The notes: generated from the sequence alone by a model not told the origin. A DNA stretch of 64,000 nt from Parasponia andersonii (GCA_002914805.1 JXTB01000303.1:388126-452125); one strand, 5' to 3'. Numbered from the stretch's first letter, positions 1-13,486 are shown. Program-made: numbers and translations.

Positions 1-1964
1 ATGTAGGAAAACATCTTGTATCTACTATTGTTCTTGTGATACAGTTAAAATAAATCTTCACTTACCTTGTGTCCAGTAGAAAAGATAGTGAAAAGGGTCA
101 GTATCCTCTATGGCAAGGTGTATGGAAGACCTGATGTCAATTTTATTGCTAACATTATCACTAAAATGTAAAATGTTTAAAAAAAACAAGTACAAGACCG
201 AATCACATCTTTTACAAAAGAAGGAACCCTAATCACAAAATGAACCAAAATGTCATCTACTTTCATAAAAACTAGTCCATTTGCTTCTAAATGCTACCAT
301 TTCGTTCTAAAATTATTTGGACAGCACGTCCCCTATTTTTAGGACATACCCACATGATTAAAATCATGGTTTAAGACCTGTAATGACTGTCAATTAGCCA
401 ATTCCTACATATACAATTCAAAGAGGATCATTTAGAGCAACCTAGGTACATTTGAATTTCTTTCGTTTAGACAAAGTTTAAACCCACTTTTATACTTGTG
501 TGTCATCATAAACAACCACCAAATGAGTGTAATAATTATTAGGATCCATAAAATATACACTCCAATTTTAGAAAATCAGATTACAAATATAAAAACTTAA
601 TCTACCACACATGACAACACTTAAATCCTTAACTAGCACACTTTAGGGCTTTAAGTATAACTTTAATCCTCCACATAAATTATGTGTTTCCAGCTATATA
701 TAAGGTTTTCTTAGACCTTAATTCATCAAATAAAATCTTTAATTCAGGAGCTAAAGCAATAGAAATAAATTACCAATTCTAAATTCCACAAAAAGCCCAG
801 CTTGACTACTTTGAACTTTTGTTCAAGCTCTTGCCTTATACTTCCACAAAACTGATTTCTAATGCTTTTAAATTGATCTTAGGACTCAAGAGGACTTAGA
901 GAAAATATTACTTAAGTAGTATCACGTGGAGAATGGAAATAACAAAACAAAACCTAGGAAGAAGAACTAGTAGAATTACCTTGACTAGTTTTGACCTATC
1001 TTGCTTTCTTGAGCTCTAAATTGAGTTCTACCACTTGGAAACTGTTAGATATTGATAATGGGAGTTGAGAGAAGGAAAGTTGCTGAAGTTTTTCAAGTCG
1101 TGGCTGGGGAGGAAGAGGAAAGAAATGACCAGATTTGGTCAAAAATCAATACTTAAAGGCTAAGAATGGCATAACTTAAATTCTAAGGGGTATTTTGGGT
1201 ATTTGTACCTTACTTTCCATGTGTCCACCTCTAAAACATCCTTAGAATACTCAACACATTGCTGGTTAATCCTATACACTCAATTGTAGACCAAAATGGT
1301 GAAACCGAGCTTAGGAAGTGAAATCTAGTCATACTTTGACTTATGTTCCTATATGGGCAATCTTATTGTAATTTAGTAGAACCTAGCCCCATAACCAATC
1401 ATTAAACATAAAATAAAGTCAATTAGACTCTAATTGATGATGCAAACATATTATAATTGCCCAATTAATAGAATACACAAAGATGGCATTACGCGATTAA
1501 GCTGAATCTAAGCTAGCTTAGTGTAATTAAACACAGTTCAGTACAATGACTGCCATCTCGTGCTTACCTGGAACGAAATTTGTTTTTTAAATGCTAGAAA
1601 TGAGTCCTAAATATTAAATTAAAGCTATTTGACGTGCTAAATGCACAGTGAATTTGGCTCCGAAAGCGTGAAAAATACATTTTACCGAAAAACTACTATT
1701 TGACCAAGTTATTAACAAACATGGTTTTTAATGCATGTACAAATGGTATTATTATTCATGAATGTATTCTTTGTTCTTTTCACACACCAAGCTCTCTCTC
1801 TAAGGGTACTGAGCCTTTACACTACATGGGAACACTTCGACAAGCATTAGTATAATAATATATATTAAAATAATTTAACGATCAAAATGAGAGATATGTC
1901 TATTATTTAATATGAACATGTTTCTTATTGGCTTATTACGTATGTGAAAAACTTGGGCATTATA
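1..1964 (-). mobile_element. Partial LTR of the 2.8-kb chromovirus LTR family, cut by the window edge
   Basis: This stretch matches, in the same direction, the last two thirds of the LTR at 49425-52260. Shared landmarks are the block starting CATCTTGTATCTACTATTG, the GGGTATTTTGGGTA block and the terminal GTGAAAAACTTGGGCAT. It ends where element G sequence resumes, inside the extra upstream ORF of G, at the place matching about 23066 in element H. It is therefore an insertion into G. The other end lies outside the window, so I cannot tell a solo LTR from one end of a full element. It is an old copy with many scattered differences from its relatives. Confidence 0.8.
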
Positions 1965-2312
1965 TCCCAAGTCCTATCTAAAGACATATGAGGAACTCAC
2001 TTATTGATATGAATCTTGAACGCATTAGTTCAGAGGCAATTCATGTGGAAAAGGAATATTAAGGGGAAATGGAACAGAGTATGACTGAAGGATCATCTCG
2101 CGGGAATACCACAAGAACACCTTTCCAATAAGGAGACCGTGAAGAAGAGCAAAGAAGGGTATGACCGTGAATAGATGCAGAGAGAACTATGCTTACCAGA
2201 CAAGGACGCGCCAATGATAATGAGGAAGACTCTAAAGAGGATCCAGAAGAAGATCAAGAAAAGGATCTAGAGGAAAACCCTAGCGAATCTTCAAACACTA
2301 ATATGGGAGATT
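1965..2312 (+). pseudogene. Element G: remnant of the extra upstream gag-like ORF (acidic tail)
   Basis: This matches the 3' part of the ORF at 22702-23541 in element H, including the run rich in Glu, Asp and Lys before the stop and the TAAGCA that follows. It lies between the expected primer site and gag. Having the same extra ORF in two separate copies shows it belongs to the family. The function is unknown and the copy is a fossil. Confidence 0.6.
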
Positions 2313-2485
2313 AAGCATAGAGTAGACTAGAAATGTTTGTATGTTCTTATCTTGTATTTTAATTAATGAAATAATACAATTATGAAATAATGTATGTCTT
2401 ATTACTTAATTTATTCCCTTTTGCATAATCGAAGTTGAGATAACTAATAATACCCTAAATTAATTGGAGTCAACTTAAAACAAAA

Positions 2486-3222
2486 ATGGCAAGAGGGAGG
2501 GGAAGACCATGAATCAGTCTAATAAATGTAGTTGAAACACTCAACCTTAGTAATCTTGTAGCAAATTCGCAACAACGACTCCAAGCTCAAGAAGAGAAGA
2601 AGAGATGAGAAACCTTTGTGAGCAGTTAAGGCAACAACATTAAGAGAATATTGAACCTTAAGCAGACAATGAAGAACCACTGCCTTAAGAGAAAGAACCA
2701 ATACTACAACTAAAACTTGTAGTAGATGATCGACATATGGAATGCCAACAACCACTTTATGAATGCTTCAAAAAGATGCATCCTGCTGAGTTTAAAGGAT
2801 CGATGGATTCTTTGGTGGCCAAAGATGGTTGTCATCAATCCAAATCATCCTAGATTTTATGAACCTTAATGACCATGAAAAGGTGTTATGTGTGTCCTAT
2901 GTCTTGAAGAAAGATGAATGATATTGGTGGGAAATAGTCAAAATGAGAAGAAATTTCAGAGAAATGTCATGGAATGACTTCATCCATGAATTCAACCTGA
3001 AATACTATAATTGTATGGCGATGCAGGCCCAGAAAATTGATTTCATTAACATCAAACAAAGGAATATGACAGTCAATAAGGCCAAATGAATGTTCGACTA
3101 GCTTACAAGACTATGTCCCTAATTGGTACATATTGTAGAGGAATGAGTAAGGAGGATGCTAGAAATGTTTCGACTTGAATTAACAATTTTTATTGATAGT
3201 TGCGACAACCCACAAGCTATAG
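2486..3222 (+). pseudogene. Element G: gag, first part
   Basis: It opens with a basic Met-Ala-Arg-Gly-Arg-Gly-type start, followed by a Gln-rich stretch. A Retrotrans_gag-type region follows (about 2760-3060), with the motif CFKKMHPAEF and a Trp-Trp-containing core typical of plant Ty3/gypsy capsid domains. The solo LTR at 3223-6563 splits it, and gag-like sequence resumes at 6564. It is closely similar to the gag of element H (23690-24251). Fossil, broken in several places. Confidence 0.75.
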
Positions 3223-6200
3223 TGCAACGCTCCTAAGCTCAACTATATGACTATGTAGGTTAAACTAGGAAGCATTACTCTTTTATCAACCATAACTTTT
3301 GTTTTGTTCAAAAATAAGGGGCCAAATTTAAACTTTTCAAGCTTTAAAACAAAAGAAACTATGTGGCATTACTTTTTGAAAGTGTCTTTACAAAATATAC
3401 AACCGAAAACTCCTTATCAGTTTATTTTGCCATCCGTAGTGATATTTACATCACACCAAAATATCAAAATACAATTAAAACATCGCCCACAAGTCAAGCT
3501 CATCTACATCTGTGTGATCATGGTGATAAGAAAGCATGCTAGCCAACCAGCAACTCTATAGATCATATATATCCTCACTTGCATCACAGGAACTAAATGA
3601 GCTAATGCTCAATAAGTAAAGATCATGTATGCCCATGAATGTGTTTCATGTATAAACTTTATTGAAATTCCCATTGTACTCTTTCTTTCATAACATTTCA
3701 TTTTGATGCACTTTTCTTAGAAAATATTTCTTTATAGGGCCCTTGAGTACATTACAAAGTCGCAGCAGTCGGTAGGCCGTGCCCACCTGTGCGGGAAGGA
3801 AACATATGGTCAATGTGAACCATACCTACCCAACGCAGACCGACTAAGTAATGCACCTGATAAATCTCATAGTACAATGCTCAGTCCCGGCAGACGGTAA
3901 GCCATGCCCACCTATGTGGGAAGGATGCCTGTGCAAACCATACTTACTCAATGCAGACAGACTAAACACTGTACTTAAAACATATCTCGTAAAATTAGTA
4001 CAATGGTACTACTTTAAATCCAATATGTGGAAAACTTCACTTCTTTGAAAATCATGTTTAAATGATCATGCCATACTTTTGTTTCTGTAAACTTTACAAC
4101 AATAATACAGATAATGTATAAATGAAATAATACACATAAGCATGTAAGAAAACATCTTGTATCTACTATTGTTCTTGTGATGCGCGGCAGTCGGTAGGCC
4201 GTGCCCACCTGTGCAGGAAGGAAACACATGGCCAATGTGAACCATACCTACCCAATGCAGACCGACTAAGTAATGCACCTGATAAATCTCATAGTACAAT
4301 GCTCAGTCCTGATAGACGATAAGCGATGGCTACCTATGCAGGAAGGATGCCTGTGCAAACCATACTTACTCAATGCAGACAGACTAAACACTGTACTTAA
4401 AAATATCTCGTAAAATTAGTACAATGGTACTACTTTAAATCCAATGTGTAGAAAACTTTACTTCTTTGAAAATCATGCTTAAATGATCATACCATACTTT
4501 TGTTTCTGTAAACTTTACAACAATAATATAAATAATGTATAATTGAAATAATACACAAAAGCATGTAAGAAAACATCTTGTATCTACTATTGTTCTTGTG
4601 ATGCAGTTAAAATAAATCTTCACTTACCTTGTGTCCGGGTAGAAAAGATAGTGGAAAGGGTCAGTATCCTCTGTAGCAAGGTGTGTGACAGACCTGAAGT
4701 CAATTTTATTACTAACATTATCACTATAATGTAAAATGTTTAAAAAAAACAAGTACAAGACCGAATCATAGCTTTTACAATAGAAGGAACCCTAATCACA
4801 AAATGAACCTAAATGTCATCTACTTTCATAAAAACTAGTCTATTAGCTTCTAAATGGTACCATTTGGTTCTAGAATTATTTGGACAGAATCTCTCCTATT
4901 TTTAGGACATCCCCACATGATTAAAATCGTAGTTTAAGACTTGTAATAACAATCAACAAGCCAATTCCCACATATACAATTCAAAGAGGATCATTTAGAG
5001 CAACCTAGGAATATTTGAATTCTTTTGGTTTAGACAAAGTTTAAAACCACTTTTATACTTATGTGTCATCATAACCAGCCACCAAATGAGTGTAATAAAT
5101 ATTAGGATCCATAAAATATACACTCCAAGTTTAGAAAATCAGATTACAAATGTAAAAACTTAATCTACCACACATGACAACACTTAAATCCTTAAATAGC
5201 ACACTTTAGGGCTTTAAGTATAACTTTAATCCTCCACTTAAATTTTGTATTTCCAGCCATACATAAGGTTTTCTCAGACCTTAATTCATCAAATAAAAGC
5301 TTTAATTCAAGAGCTAAAGCAATAGAAATAAATTACTAATTCTAAATTCCACAAAAAGCTCACCTTGACTAGTTTGAACTTTTGTTCAAGCTCTTGCCTT
5401 CTACTTCCACAAAACTGATTTCTAATGTTTTTAAATTGATCTTAGGACTCAATTGGACCTAGAGAAACATTACTTAAGTAGTATCACGTGGAGAATTGAA
5501 ATAACAAAACAAAACCTAGGAAGAAGAACTAGTAGAATTACCTTGACTAGTTTGGACCTATCTTGCTTTCTTGAGCTCCAAATTGAGTTCTACCACTTGG
5601 AAACTATTAGATATGGATAAGGGGAGTTGAGAGAAGTATAGAAAGTTTCTGGAGTGGTGCAAGTCGTGGCTTGGGAGGAAGAGGAAAGAAATGGCCAGAT
5701 TTGTTCAAAAATCAATTCTTAAAGGCTAAGAATGGCATAACTTAAATTCTAAGGGGTATTTTGGGTATTTTGCACCTTAATTTACATGTGTCCACCTCTA
5801 AAAAATCCTTAGCATACTCACCACATTGCTTGTCAATCATATACACTCAAGTGTAAACCAAAATGGTGAAACAGAGCTTAGAAAGTGAAATCTAGTCATA
5901 CTTTGACTTATGATCCTATATGGGCACTCTTATTGTAATCTGGTGGAACCTAGCCCCAAAACCAATCATTAAACATAAAAAGAAAGTCAATTAGGCTCTA
6001 ATTGATGATGTAAACATAGTATAATTTCCCAATTAACAGAATACACAAAGATGACATTACGCGATTAAGCTGAATCTAATCTAGCTTAGTGTAATTAAAC
6101 ATAGTTTAGTACAGTGACTGCCACCTCGTGCTTCCCTGGAACGAATATTTTTTTCAAAATGCTAGAAATGAGTCTTAAATATTAAATTAAAGCTATTTGA

Positions 6201-6563
6201 CGTGTTAAATGCACAGTGAATTTGGCTCCAAAAAGCGTGAAAAATACATTTTACCGAAGAACTACTATTTGACCAAGTTATCAACAAACATGGCTTTTAA
6301 TGCATGTGGAAACGGTATTATTATTCATGAATGTATTCTTTGTTCTTTTTACACACCAAGCTCTCTCTCTGGGGGTTTTGAGCCTTTACACTGCATGGGA
6401 ACACTTCGACAACCATTAGTATAATAATATATATTAAAAGAATTTAACAATCAAAATGAGCAATTTATCATAAAATTGACACTAGTTTCATGATATGTCT
6501 ATTATGTAATACGAACATGTTTATTATTGGCCTATTATGTATGTGAGAATCTTGGGCATTACA
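3223..6563 (-). mobile_element. Solo LTR inserted in gag of element G, with 5-bp target duplication
   Basis: It starts TGCAACGCTCC and ends TTGGGCATTACA, matching the two ends of the LTR at 49425-52260. It is flanked by TATAG (3218-3222) and TACAG (6564-6568), a 5-bp target duplication with one difference, and gag sequence continues on both sides. The length of 3341 bp exceeds the 2.84-2.89 kb of its relatives mainly because of an internal tandem duplication (3761-4603). With no internal sequence and one LTR left, it is the usual product of LTR-LTR recombination. Confidence 0.9.
3761..4603. repeat. 422-bp tandem duplication inside the solo LTR
   Basis: Unit 1 (3761-4182) and unit 2 (4183-4603) align along their length: CAGTCGGTAGGCCGTGCCCA near the start of each, ATCTTGTATCTACTATTGTT near the end of each. 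The other LTR copies in the window (29304, 32275, 49425) have one unit, so this duplication is private to this copy. The units differ at a modest number of sites, so the duplication is not very recent. Confidence 0.88.
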
Positions 6564-6975
6564 TACAGTTGCAGAATATGTAGGAAAGGCACTAAGAGCA
6601 GAATATTGTCTTGCTCAAGCCAAGGACGAACGACAAAAATATTTCGAATCAAAGGAGAACCAATGCGGACATGCTAAACTGAATCAGGACAACGACCAAA
6701 GAGGATTTGAGACCTAGTCTAACCATATTAAAAACCAGAGTAACAACAATATCAACCGCAATAATTGTAGTGGAAAGAAGAGAATGAATGACTTTGGTGG
6801 CCAGATAAACCAGAAAGGTGAGCTTCGATAGCAAAATAAGGCCAAGGTAGATTTTCTACTGTGTCCTAACTATAGGAAGAAACACCTAGGAGAATGTTGA
6901 TGTGGCTCAAACACCTGCTACCTCTACGGCAAGGAGGGTCATTATGCCAAGAACTGTTACAGTAAATAGAATCAG
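6564..6975 (+). pseudogene. Element G: gag, second part, with zinc-knuckle region
   Basis: Gag resumes after the solo LTR with VAEYVGKALRAEY-like text, the usual start of the post-capsid region of plant Ty3/gypsy gag. It runs through a polar Asn/Gln-rich linker into a Cys-rich segment ending YGKEGHYAKNC at about 6927-6960, which is a nucleocapsid zinc knuckle. This fixes the reading direction as plus. Fossil. Confidence 0.7.
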
Positions 6976-7089
6976 ACTAATCTACTAGCCATGTCTAAGC
7001 TGCAAGGACCTCAAATTCACATTATGCAGTTCAATCTTGAAGAACCCTAGACCGGTCAAGGAAGATTAGAAACACCTCTAGAAACCACT

Positions 7090-10000
7090 ACCCAAGTTTA
7101 CACCTTTACGAGAGATGATGTAGATGCAGGAACCTCTGATGTGGTCACAGGTTAGCTGTCTGTTGCCACTCAAAATACATATGTCTTGTTTGATTACGTA
7201 TTATTTTGTGTCACATGTGTTTGCCAAAAGAATAGCTCGGAATAGTAATAGAATGACTAGAACTCTAAATATAGCTCTACCTTTAGGAGAAACTTTGACA
7301 ACAAATTATTGGATGAGACATATTTCATTAATTATAGTTACTAGGGATCTTTATGCTAACCTAGTCATCCTAGGAATGATTGATTATGATGCCATTCTAG
7401 GAATGGACCTCTTGGGAAGGTATAATGCATAAAATTAATGTCGAAGTCAAAGGATCTCATTTAAACCTCTAGGAAAAGAAAAGTTCACTTATAACAGAGA
7501 TACTAAAAAGTAACCTCGAGTGATGTTCTCAGCAATGCAAGCAAGGAGAATGTTGAGTAACGGGTGTCTAGGATATCTTGCTAATATTCTAGAGAAGAAA
7601 AAAGAAGAAAAGGAGGGGCTAGAAGTTGTAATCATCACCAAGAAGTACATTAACGTGTCTCCCGATGATCTACCAAGACTACTGCCAGAGTGAGAAATTT
7701 CCTTTGAGATCAAATTACTGCCCAGTACTGCCTCTATTTCCAAAGCACCTTACAGGATAGTACCCGCTGAGCTTAAGGAGCTATAAACTCAACTACAAGA
7801 ATTGTTACACAAGGGTTTCACTGACCAAGTCACTCACCATGGACCGCACCTATGCTATTCGTGAAAAAGAAGGATAGAACATTCAGAATATGCATCGACT
7901 ATAAAGAATTAAATAAGGCGACTATAAAGAATAAATATCCTTTGCTGAGGATAGATGATTTGTTTTGATCAACTAAAAGGAGTTGTAGATTTCTCAAAGA
8001 TCAATATGCGATTTGGCTATCATTAACTGAGAATTAAAGAGAGTGATATTCTGAAGTCTACCTTTCGAATACAATATGGGCATTGTTCTTAGTGATGTCG
8101 TTTGGGCTAACCAATACTCCTGTGATATTTATGCCCTTGATGAATAGAGCGTTTAAGGAATACTTGGACAAATTTGTCATAGTTTTTATCGATAACATCT
8201 TGATTTACTCAAGGTCTTAAGAGGAACACGAACAACACCTCAGACTTATATTGCAGAAGTTAAGGAAGCATCACCTCTATGTCAAATTCTCCAAGTGCGA
8301 ATTGTGGCTAGACTGAGTCTATTTATTAGGACATGGGGCCACATAGAAAGGAATTGTTGTAGATCCTTCCAAGATAGAGATAGTGAACAATTGGCCAGCA
8401 CCTAAAACTGTGACTGAAATGTGGAGCTTTTCGGGATAAGCCGGCTATTACTGAAGATTTATAGAAGGATTTTCAAAGCTCGTTGCACCCCTCATGACCT
8501 TTACAAAAAAGGGGAAGAAATATGTATGGATAGAAAAGTGTGAAGAAAGCTTCCAAGAATTGAAGAATAGGCTTACTAGTGCACCTATACTTACCATTCC
8601 ATCAAACGAAGGACAGTTCGACATTTATAGTGATGCATCGAAGCTAGGACTAGGAACAATACTAATGCAAAATAGAAAGGTCATGGTAGATGGTTCTTGA
8701 TAATTAAAGGAGCACAAGAAAAACTAGCCAACTCATGATTTAGAACTCACTACTTTAGTATTCACTCTCAAACTTTGACGACACTACTTATAAGAGGCTC
8801 AATGTCGAATTTACACTGACCATAAAAGCCAGAAGTACATATTCACTCAAAAAGAGTTGAACATGAGGTAGCTAGATGGCTTGAGTTAGTGAAAGATTAT
8901 GATTGTGAAATCTTATACCACCCGGGTGAGGCAAACACGATTGCAAATAAGGTAAGTAAAAAAATAACTACAACTTTAATGTCAATAAAAGCCTTACCTA
9001 AGCCCTTACAAAAAGATATAAACAACATCGATTTAGAGTTAATAATAAGTAAATTGTCTATATTAACTCTTAAACAAAACATTTTTGAGAACACGAAGGA
9101 AATAAAAGAGCTTGATCCTGTTTTAGTATGAATTAAGGAAGACATTGTAGAAGGAAAACAGACCGAGTTCAGTCTCTCTTCTGACAGAATTCTCAAACTG
9201 AATAGTAGATTATGCATACCCAATGATGCCAAAATAAGAAATCAGATCCTTTCTGTGGCACACTAGACCCCTTATTCTGTCCATCCTGGTGTGACAAAGA
9301 TGTATAAGGATCTAAAGGAACACTTTTGATGGAATGGAATGAAAACTAATGTTGCTAAGTATGTATAAAGGTGCTTAATATGTCAAAAAGTCAGAGCTAA
9401 ACATAAGCAGCCTGCTGGAGAATTGCAACCAATTGAAATTCTGGAGTGGAAATGGGAGAAAATTGCTATGGATTTTGTGGTTGAATTACTAACAATCCCA
9501 GAAGGATATGATGCAATATGGGTGATTGTTGATCAACTAACTAAATCAGCGCACTTTCTACCAATAAAAAACACTTACTCATTGGAAAATTTAGCTGAAT
9601 TATACATGGCCGAGAGAGTACATGCAATACCACAAAAGATCATTTCTAATCGCGACAGTTGACTCACCTCCACATTTTAGAGAAAAGTCCAATGAGCCTT
9701 CTAAATTTTTGCCCGACTTTCCATTCTCAAACTGATAGGCAGTCAGAACAAACCATTCAAACTCTAGAGGATATACGTCATAGACTTTAAAGAGTATGGA
9801 ATAAGAAGCTTTCATTGGTAGAGTTCTTCTACAATAATAGCTACTAGGCCTTTATTAAGGCAGCACCTTATGAAGCATTTTATGGGAGAAGATGTAGATC
9901 TCCAATGCATTGGTTTGAACCTGGGGAGAAGCATTTGGAAACCACTGAAGCTGTACAAAAAATTAGGAAAATGATGGAAACTACTTAGAGTAGACAAAAA

Positions 10001-10450
10001 AGCTATGTAGACAAATGGAGAACTCCACTAGAATTCCAAGTGGGAGACCCAGTTTTTCTCAAAATAGCACTAATGAAAGGAGTAATGCAGTTTGGAAAGA
10101 TAGGAAAATTGAGTCCACAATATATCGGACCATTCTAAATTTAAGAACAAATTGGCAAAGTAGCCTATAATTTAGCTTTACCACCTGAACTAGCATCAGT
10201 GCATAACGTTTCCACGTATCCATGCTGAAGAAATACATCTCAAACCCCTCACATGTTTTGAAACATGAACCTGTTGAAGCTCATAAGGACTTGATATACA
10301 AGGAGAAACTGGTGAAAACTTTGGCTAGTGAAGGAAAGACTCTTAGAAACAAGACAATACCTTTAGTATTGTGGCAAAACTACAAGATGGAAGAGGCTCC
10401 TTGGGAATGAGAAGATGAGATGAAGGAAAAGTACCCAGAATTATTCTAAT
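7090..10450 (+). pseudogene. Element G: pol remnant (PR-RT-RH-INT-chromodomain)
   Basis: Domains are recognised by local motifs. The protease end has YDAILGMDLLGRYNA (about 7385-7430). The RT entry region has ISKAPYRIVPAELKEL (about 7738-7785). The RNase H start has FDIYSDASKLGLGTILMQN (about 8617-8673). The integrase core has KWEKIAMDFVVELL and YDAIWVIVDQLTKSAHFLP (about 9445-9570). The chromodomain has LVLWQNYKMEEAPWE followed by EDEMKEKYPELF (about 10365-10446). The order PR-RT-RH-INT-CHD defines a Ty3/gypsy chromovirus. The region carries many breaks and is not a functional gene. Confidence 0.85.
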
Positions 10451-10467
10451 TTTCATCCTCGAAAATT

Positions 10468-10484
10468 TTATAAGTAGGAGAGAC
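10468..10484 (+). promoter_or_regulatory. Polypurine tract of element G
   Basis: The AAGTAGGAGAGAC-type purine run lies directly before the TG of the 3' LTR at 10485. Just upstream is CATCCTCGAAAATTTTATAA, the family's usual CGAGGACGAAATTT-like box. It would have primed plus-strand DNA synthesis. Confidence 0.65.
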
Positions 10485-11409
10485 TGTAATGCCCTAAGAA
10501 TCCCTAGAGTTTCTACTTTAGTAGAATTATTATTAATAGACACAGTGTTGAATTTTATAAGTTTATGTTCGCAAATCCTTGAAATTATATGTATATTGTT
10601 ATTTTAATGTAAAATTTTATTATGTGAGAAAAACCATAGTAATTCCTTGTTTTAACTTTGAAATTCTAAGTTTGATTTCCTTAACAATAAATTAATTCTA
10701 CAAAGATTATATTATGTACATTAATATAACCTAATTAATAATGTGACATGTTTATGTCACATGAAAAAAATTGTTATATTTTATAACCTAAAGTTAATGG
10801 TTGTACCAAAATAGTACCATGTCATAATTTGAATGACTAAAATTTAAGTAGACAAAGAATTAAGTAAACAAATCAATCTAAGGTGGAAAATAATTGGTAG
10901 AAAAAGACAAATACTAGTGAAGTTTTATCTTAGGGAGGTAATAACTATAAATTAGTGGAATAGAAAAGGAAAGGGATAAAGTTAGTGGGCAATTCTAAAA
11001 AAAGGAAAATATAGACAAAACTAATTGATAACTTTTGTCTCTAAAATAGTTCAAAAGATAGGAAAAGGACAATGATAATGAAAATGTTCTTTGGAAATTA
11101 ATGGCCATAATTCAAATTGGAAGACATAGACAAAACTAATTAGTAGCTTTGATCTCCAAAATAATTCAAAAGGTATAAAAAAGATTAATATAGTGGATAC
11201 TTTCTTTGGGAGCTAGTGGTATTGGAGTCTAAATAATTTTAAAAAAAGAAAGAATAGAGACAAAAGTAGTAGATAAATGAAAAATAAAGTAAAACATAAG
11301 GTAATGAAGTAGGAAAAGAAGATATATTGATAAAATTAGTAATAATGGTGCTAGGAATATTAGATGGAATGTGAAAGTGTGTATTATTAGATACCTCCTA
11401 TGGATGGCC

Positions 11410-11418
11410 TATAAATAG
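11410..11418 (+). promoter_or_regulatory. Candidate TATA box in the G LTR
   Basis: TATAAATAG lies in an AT-rich U3-like setting, followed within 150 bp by a poly-A-rich tract and pyrimidine-rich sequence, as in many plant LTR promoters. The same CCTATAAATAG context recurs at 20955 in the H LTR. Confidence 0.5.
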
Positions 11419-13486
11419 ATCCTTTATTTGGTAATTGCAAATCCATACTTAACCTTCCAATTACTTAGCCAAAACTATCTTCATTTTTCCAGTTTTCGTT
11501 TCTCGAAAAAAAAAGAAAAAAAAAATACTTTCTACCTCACTTTCTTCTAAACCCACAAGAGTTATAATATTTTACCCATCAACTCTAGAACTTAAGAATT
11601 ATAATCAAGAGAAGAGAGTACCTAGTTTTGTGGTAGAGACATAAGGGAGAAAAATGAAGGATTTTAGATGGTAAGTTGCACAAACACATTTAAGTTTATT
11701 AGGATTTTTAACTCTAAAATGATAAGAAGTTTAAATTTTCCCTAACACTCCAAGAAAATAGATTCAAACTTGGAAGGTAAAGTTTCCTCCGCCTTGCTTG
11801 TTATATGTTTAAATAGATTCTAGAACAGAAAAAAAGGGTAATAACATATTTGATTTACTTTAAATGTTATATAATTTATATTATATTTAGACTTATTTTG
11901 TTGATTTTATAACCTCTAAATATGAATATTTCATAATAATGAAGGCTAAATAATATTAATAATAGTAAAATCAAAATGGCTAAACACAAAAAAGGAAGAT
12001 TATTAAGTGTAAGACCCTAAAATAAAATATGCATGAAAATGAATCAAACTTAATGATTTAGACTTAGATCCTTAAGAACATATTTTTACCCATTAAAAAT
12101 GCTTTCCAAAAATTAAAGATGTTTGCTCAGAAGTTGAAAGGACTAGAATGCAAGAACTTTGAGTATTTGGATCAAAAATATAATTTTGACAAAATATGGA
12201 TCGAATATGTGAGAAAGTTATTTCAGGCTGTTTTAAGACTATATTAAATTATAAAAGTAAATAAAAGAAAAATCTTTAACAATAAGATAAGCAATAACTC
12301 AATATTTACTATTGGAGGGCATAAATGTTGGAAATCTTTAGAATATGGGCAAAAATATAAATTATAAAACTTAAAATTTTGGGTTAGAAATTTGGTATAA
12401 GAATAAGTAGAAAACTTTATTTTATATCTGTAATTTGGATAAGAAAAGATTTACTTAAATTAAAGACATGAATTCAATCATAGGAAATAAGTAATGTATG
12501 TTTTTAATTGTACTTAGCCTAAGTTTAGTTATGGGTGTGTAGAAAGCATGATCAATGCCTAATAATATTTAGCCCAAGTATGATTTTAGATTTTAAATCT
12601 GTGTGGCCATTAGTGTGTTTGACTCACTTATCATATTATGACCCTTAATTATGAATAAAGAAATTAATCAAGAATAATTCAGAGTAATAGATGAAAAGAA
12701 ATATACCTAAAGAGACTTAACTGATTTATGATGATATTAGTCAAATCAAAAACCAAATTATTGATAGATTAAAAAGATCACCATGATAAAGGATAAGGAG
12801 AATTAAATCACATCTATCTAAGTTGAAAGTATAAATTAGTCAATGAATATAACATGATATTGTTTCTCAAATATGAAGTTTTATATTTGTTCAAGATTGA
12901 GTCTTAGTTGTTTTAAGCCTACTAAGTAATTAGAAGTTAAAAAAAACTATAAGTCCACTTTAAATTACTCTAACAAATAGAGTATACATACGTCAGGGCA
13001 AAACTACGACTTAGACGTACAAAGTTAACGAGTGGAACTAGGACAATTATATTACGAGGTAAGTACAATTTCATATATGGCATGGACGGTTTGAAAATGT
13101 TTTGTGTTTGCAGCATGATACGTTTTAAATTATTTCATCTGTTAACTTGCCCTTATTTTATTGGCCTATGTATAATGTATGCTTATATTGATACATTTCC
13201 TATGCTCTAAAAATGATGTATTCTTACTTTTCAATGTTATTATGTAAAAAAATACTTTAGCATACTTTAACAAAGGAAATGCTATGATAATAGAATATAA
13301 GTTTGAGTTTGTTGTTAAAGTGTGCCCACTCATGTTATGAGAATACTAAGTAAGATAAAGAATTTAAAGGTGTCTTACCAACCTCCACGAGGTCAGGATA
13401 TCCAAGGGAAAATAAGACCGACTTCTCCTAAGCGAGTATTCTGGAGGAAAGAATGTTAAGACTTTGACTATGGATGTTTTCAGTTG

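Larger units (their letters stand above)
1965..10484 (+). mobile_element. Element G: internal region of a decayed Ty3/gypsy chromovirus (interrupted by a solo LTR)
   Basis: Plus-strand retroelement body. In order it holds an upstream acidic ORF remnant (to 2312), gag (from 2486, resuming at 6564), a zinc-knuckle region (about 6895-6965), protease, reverse transcriptase, RNase H, integrase, chromodomain and a purine tract next to the 3' LTR at 10485. This domain order with a C-terminal chromodomain identifies a plant chromovirus. The 5' LTR and primer site lie left of the window. The element is a fossil, broken many times throughout. Its closest relative here is element H at 19953-24251, with which it shares the upstream ORF, gag and LTR start. 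Confidence 0.85.

Noticed and set aside
3304-4299. Short open frames in the solo LTR, repeated in related copies
   Set aside because: They occur in duplicated LTR sequence and are not conserved as frames among the other LTR copies.
12009-12035. TGTAAGACCCTAAAATAAAA as the start of another LTR
   Set aside because: It looks like a gypsy LTR start, but I found no matching end, primer site or target duplication nearby.
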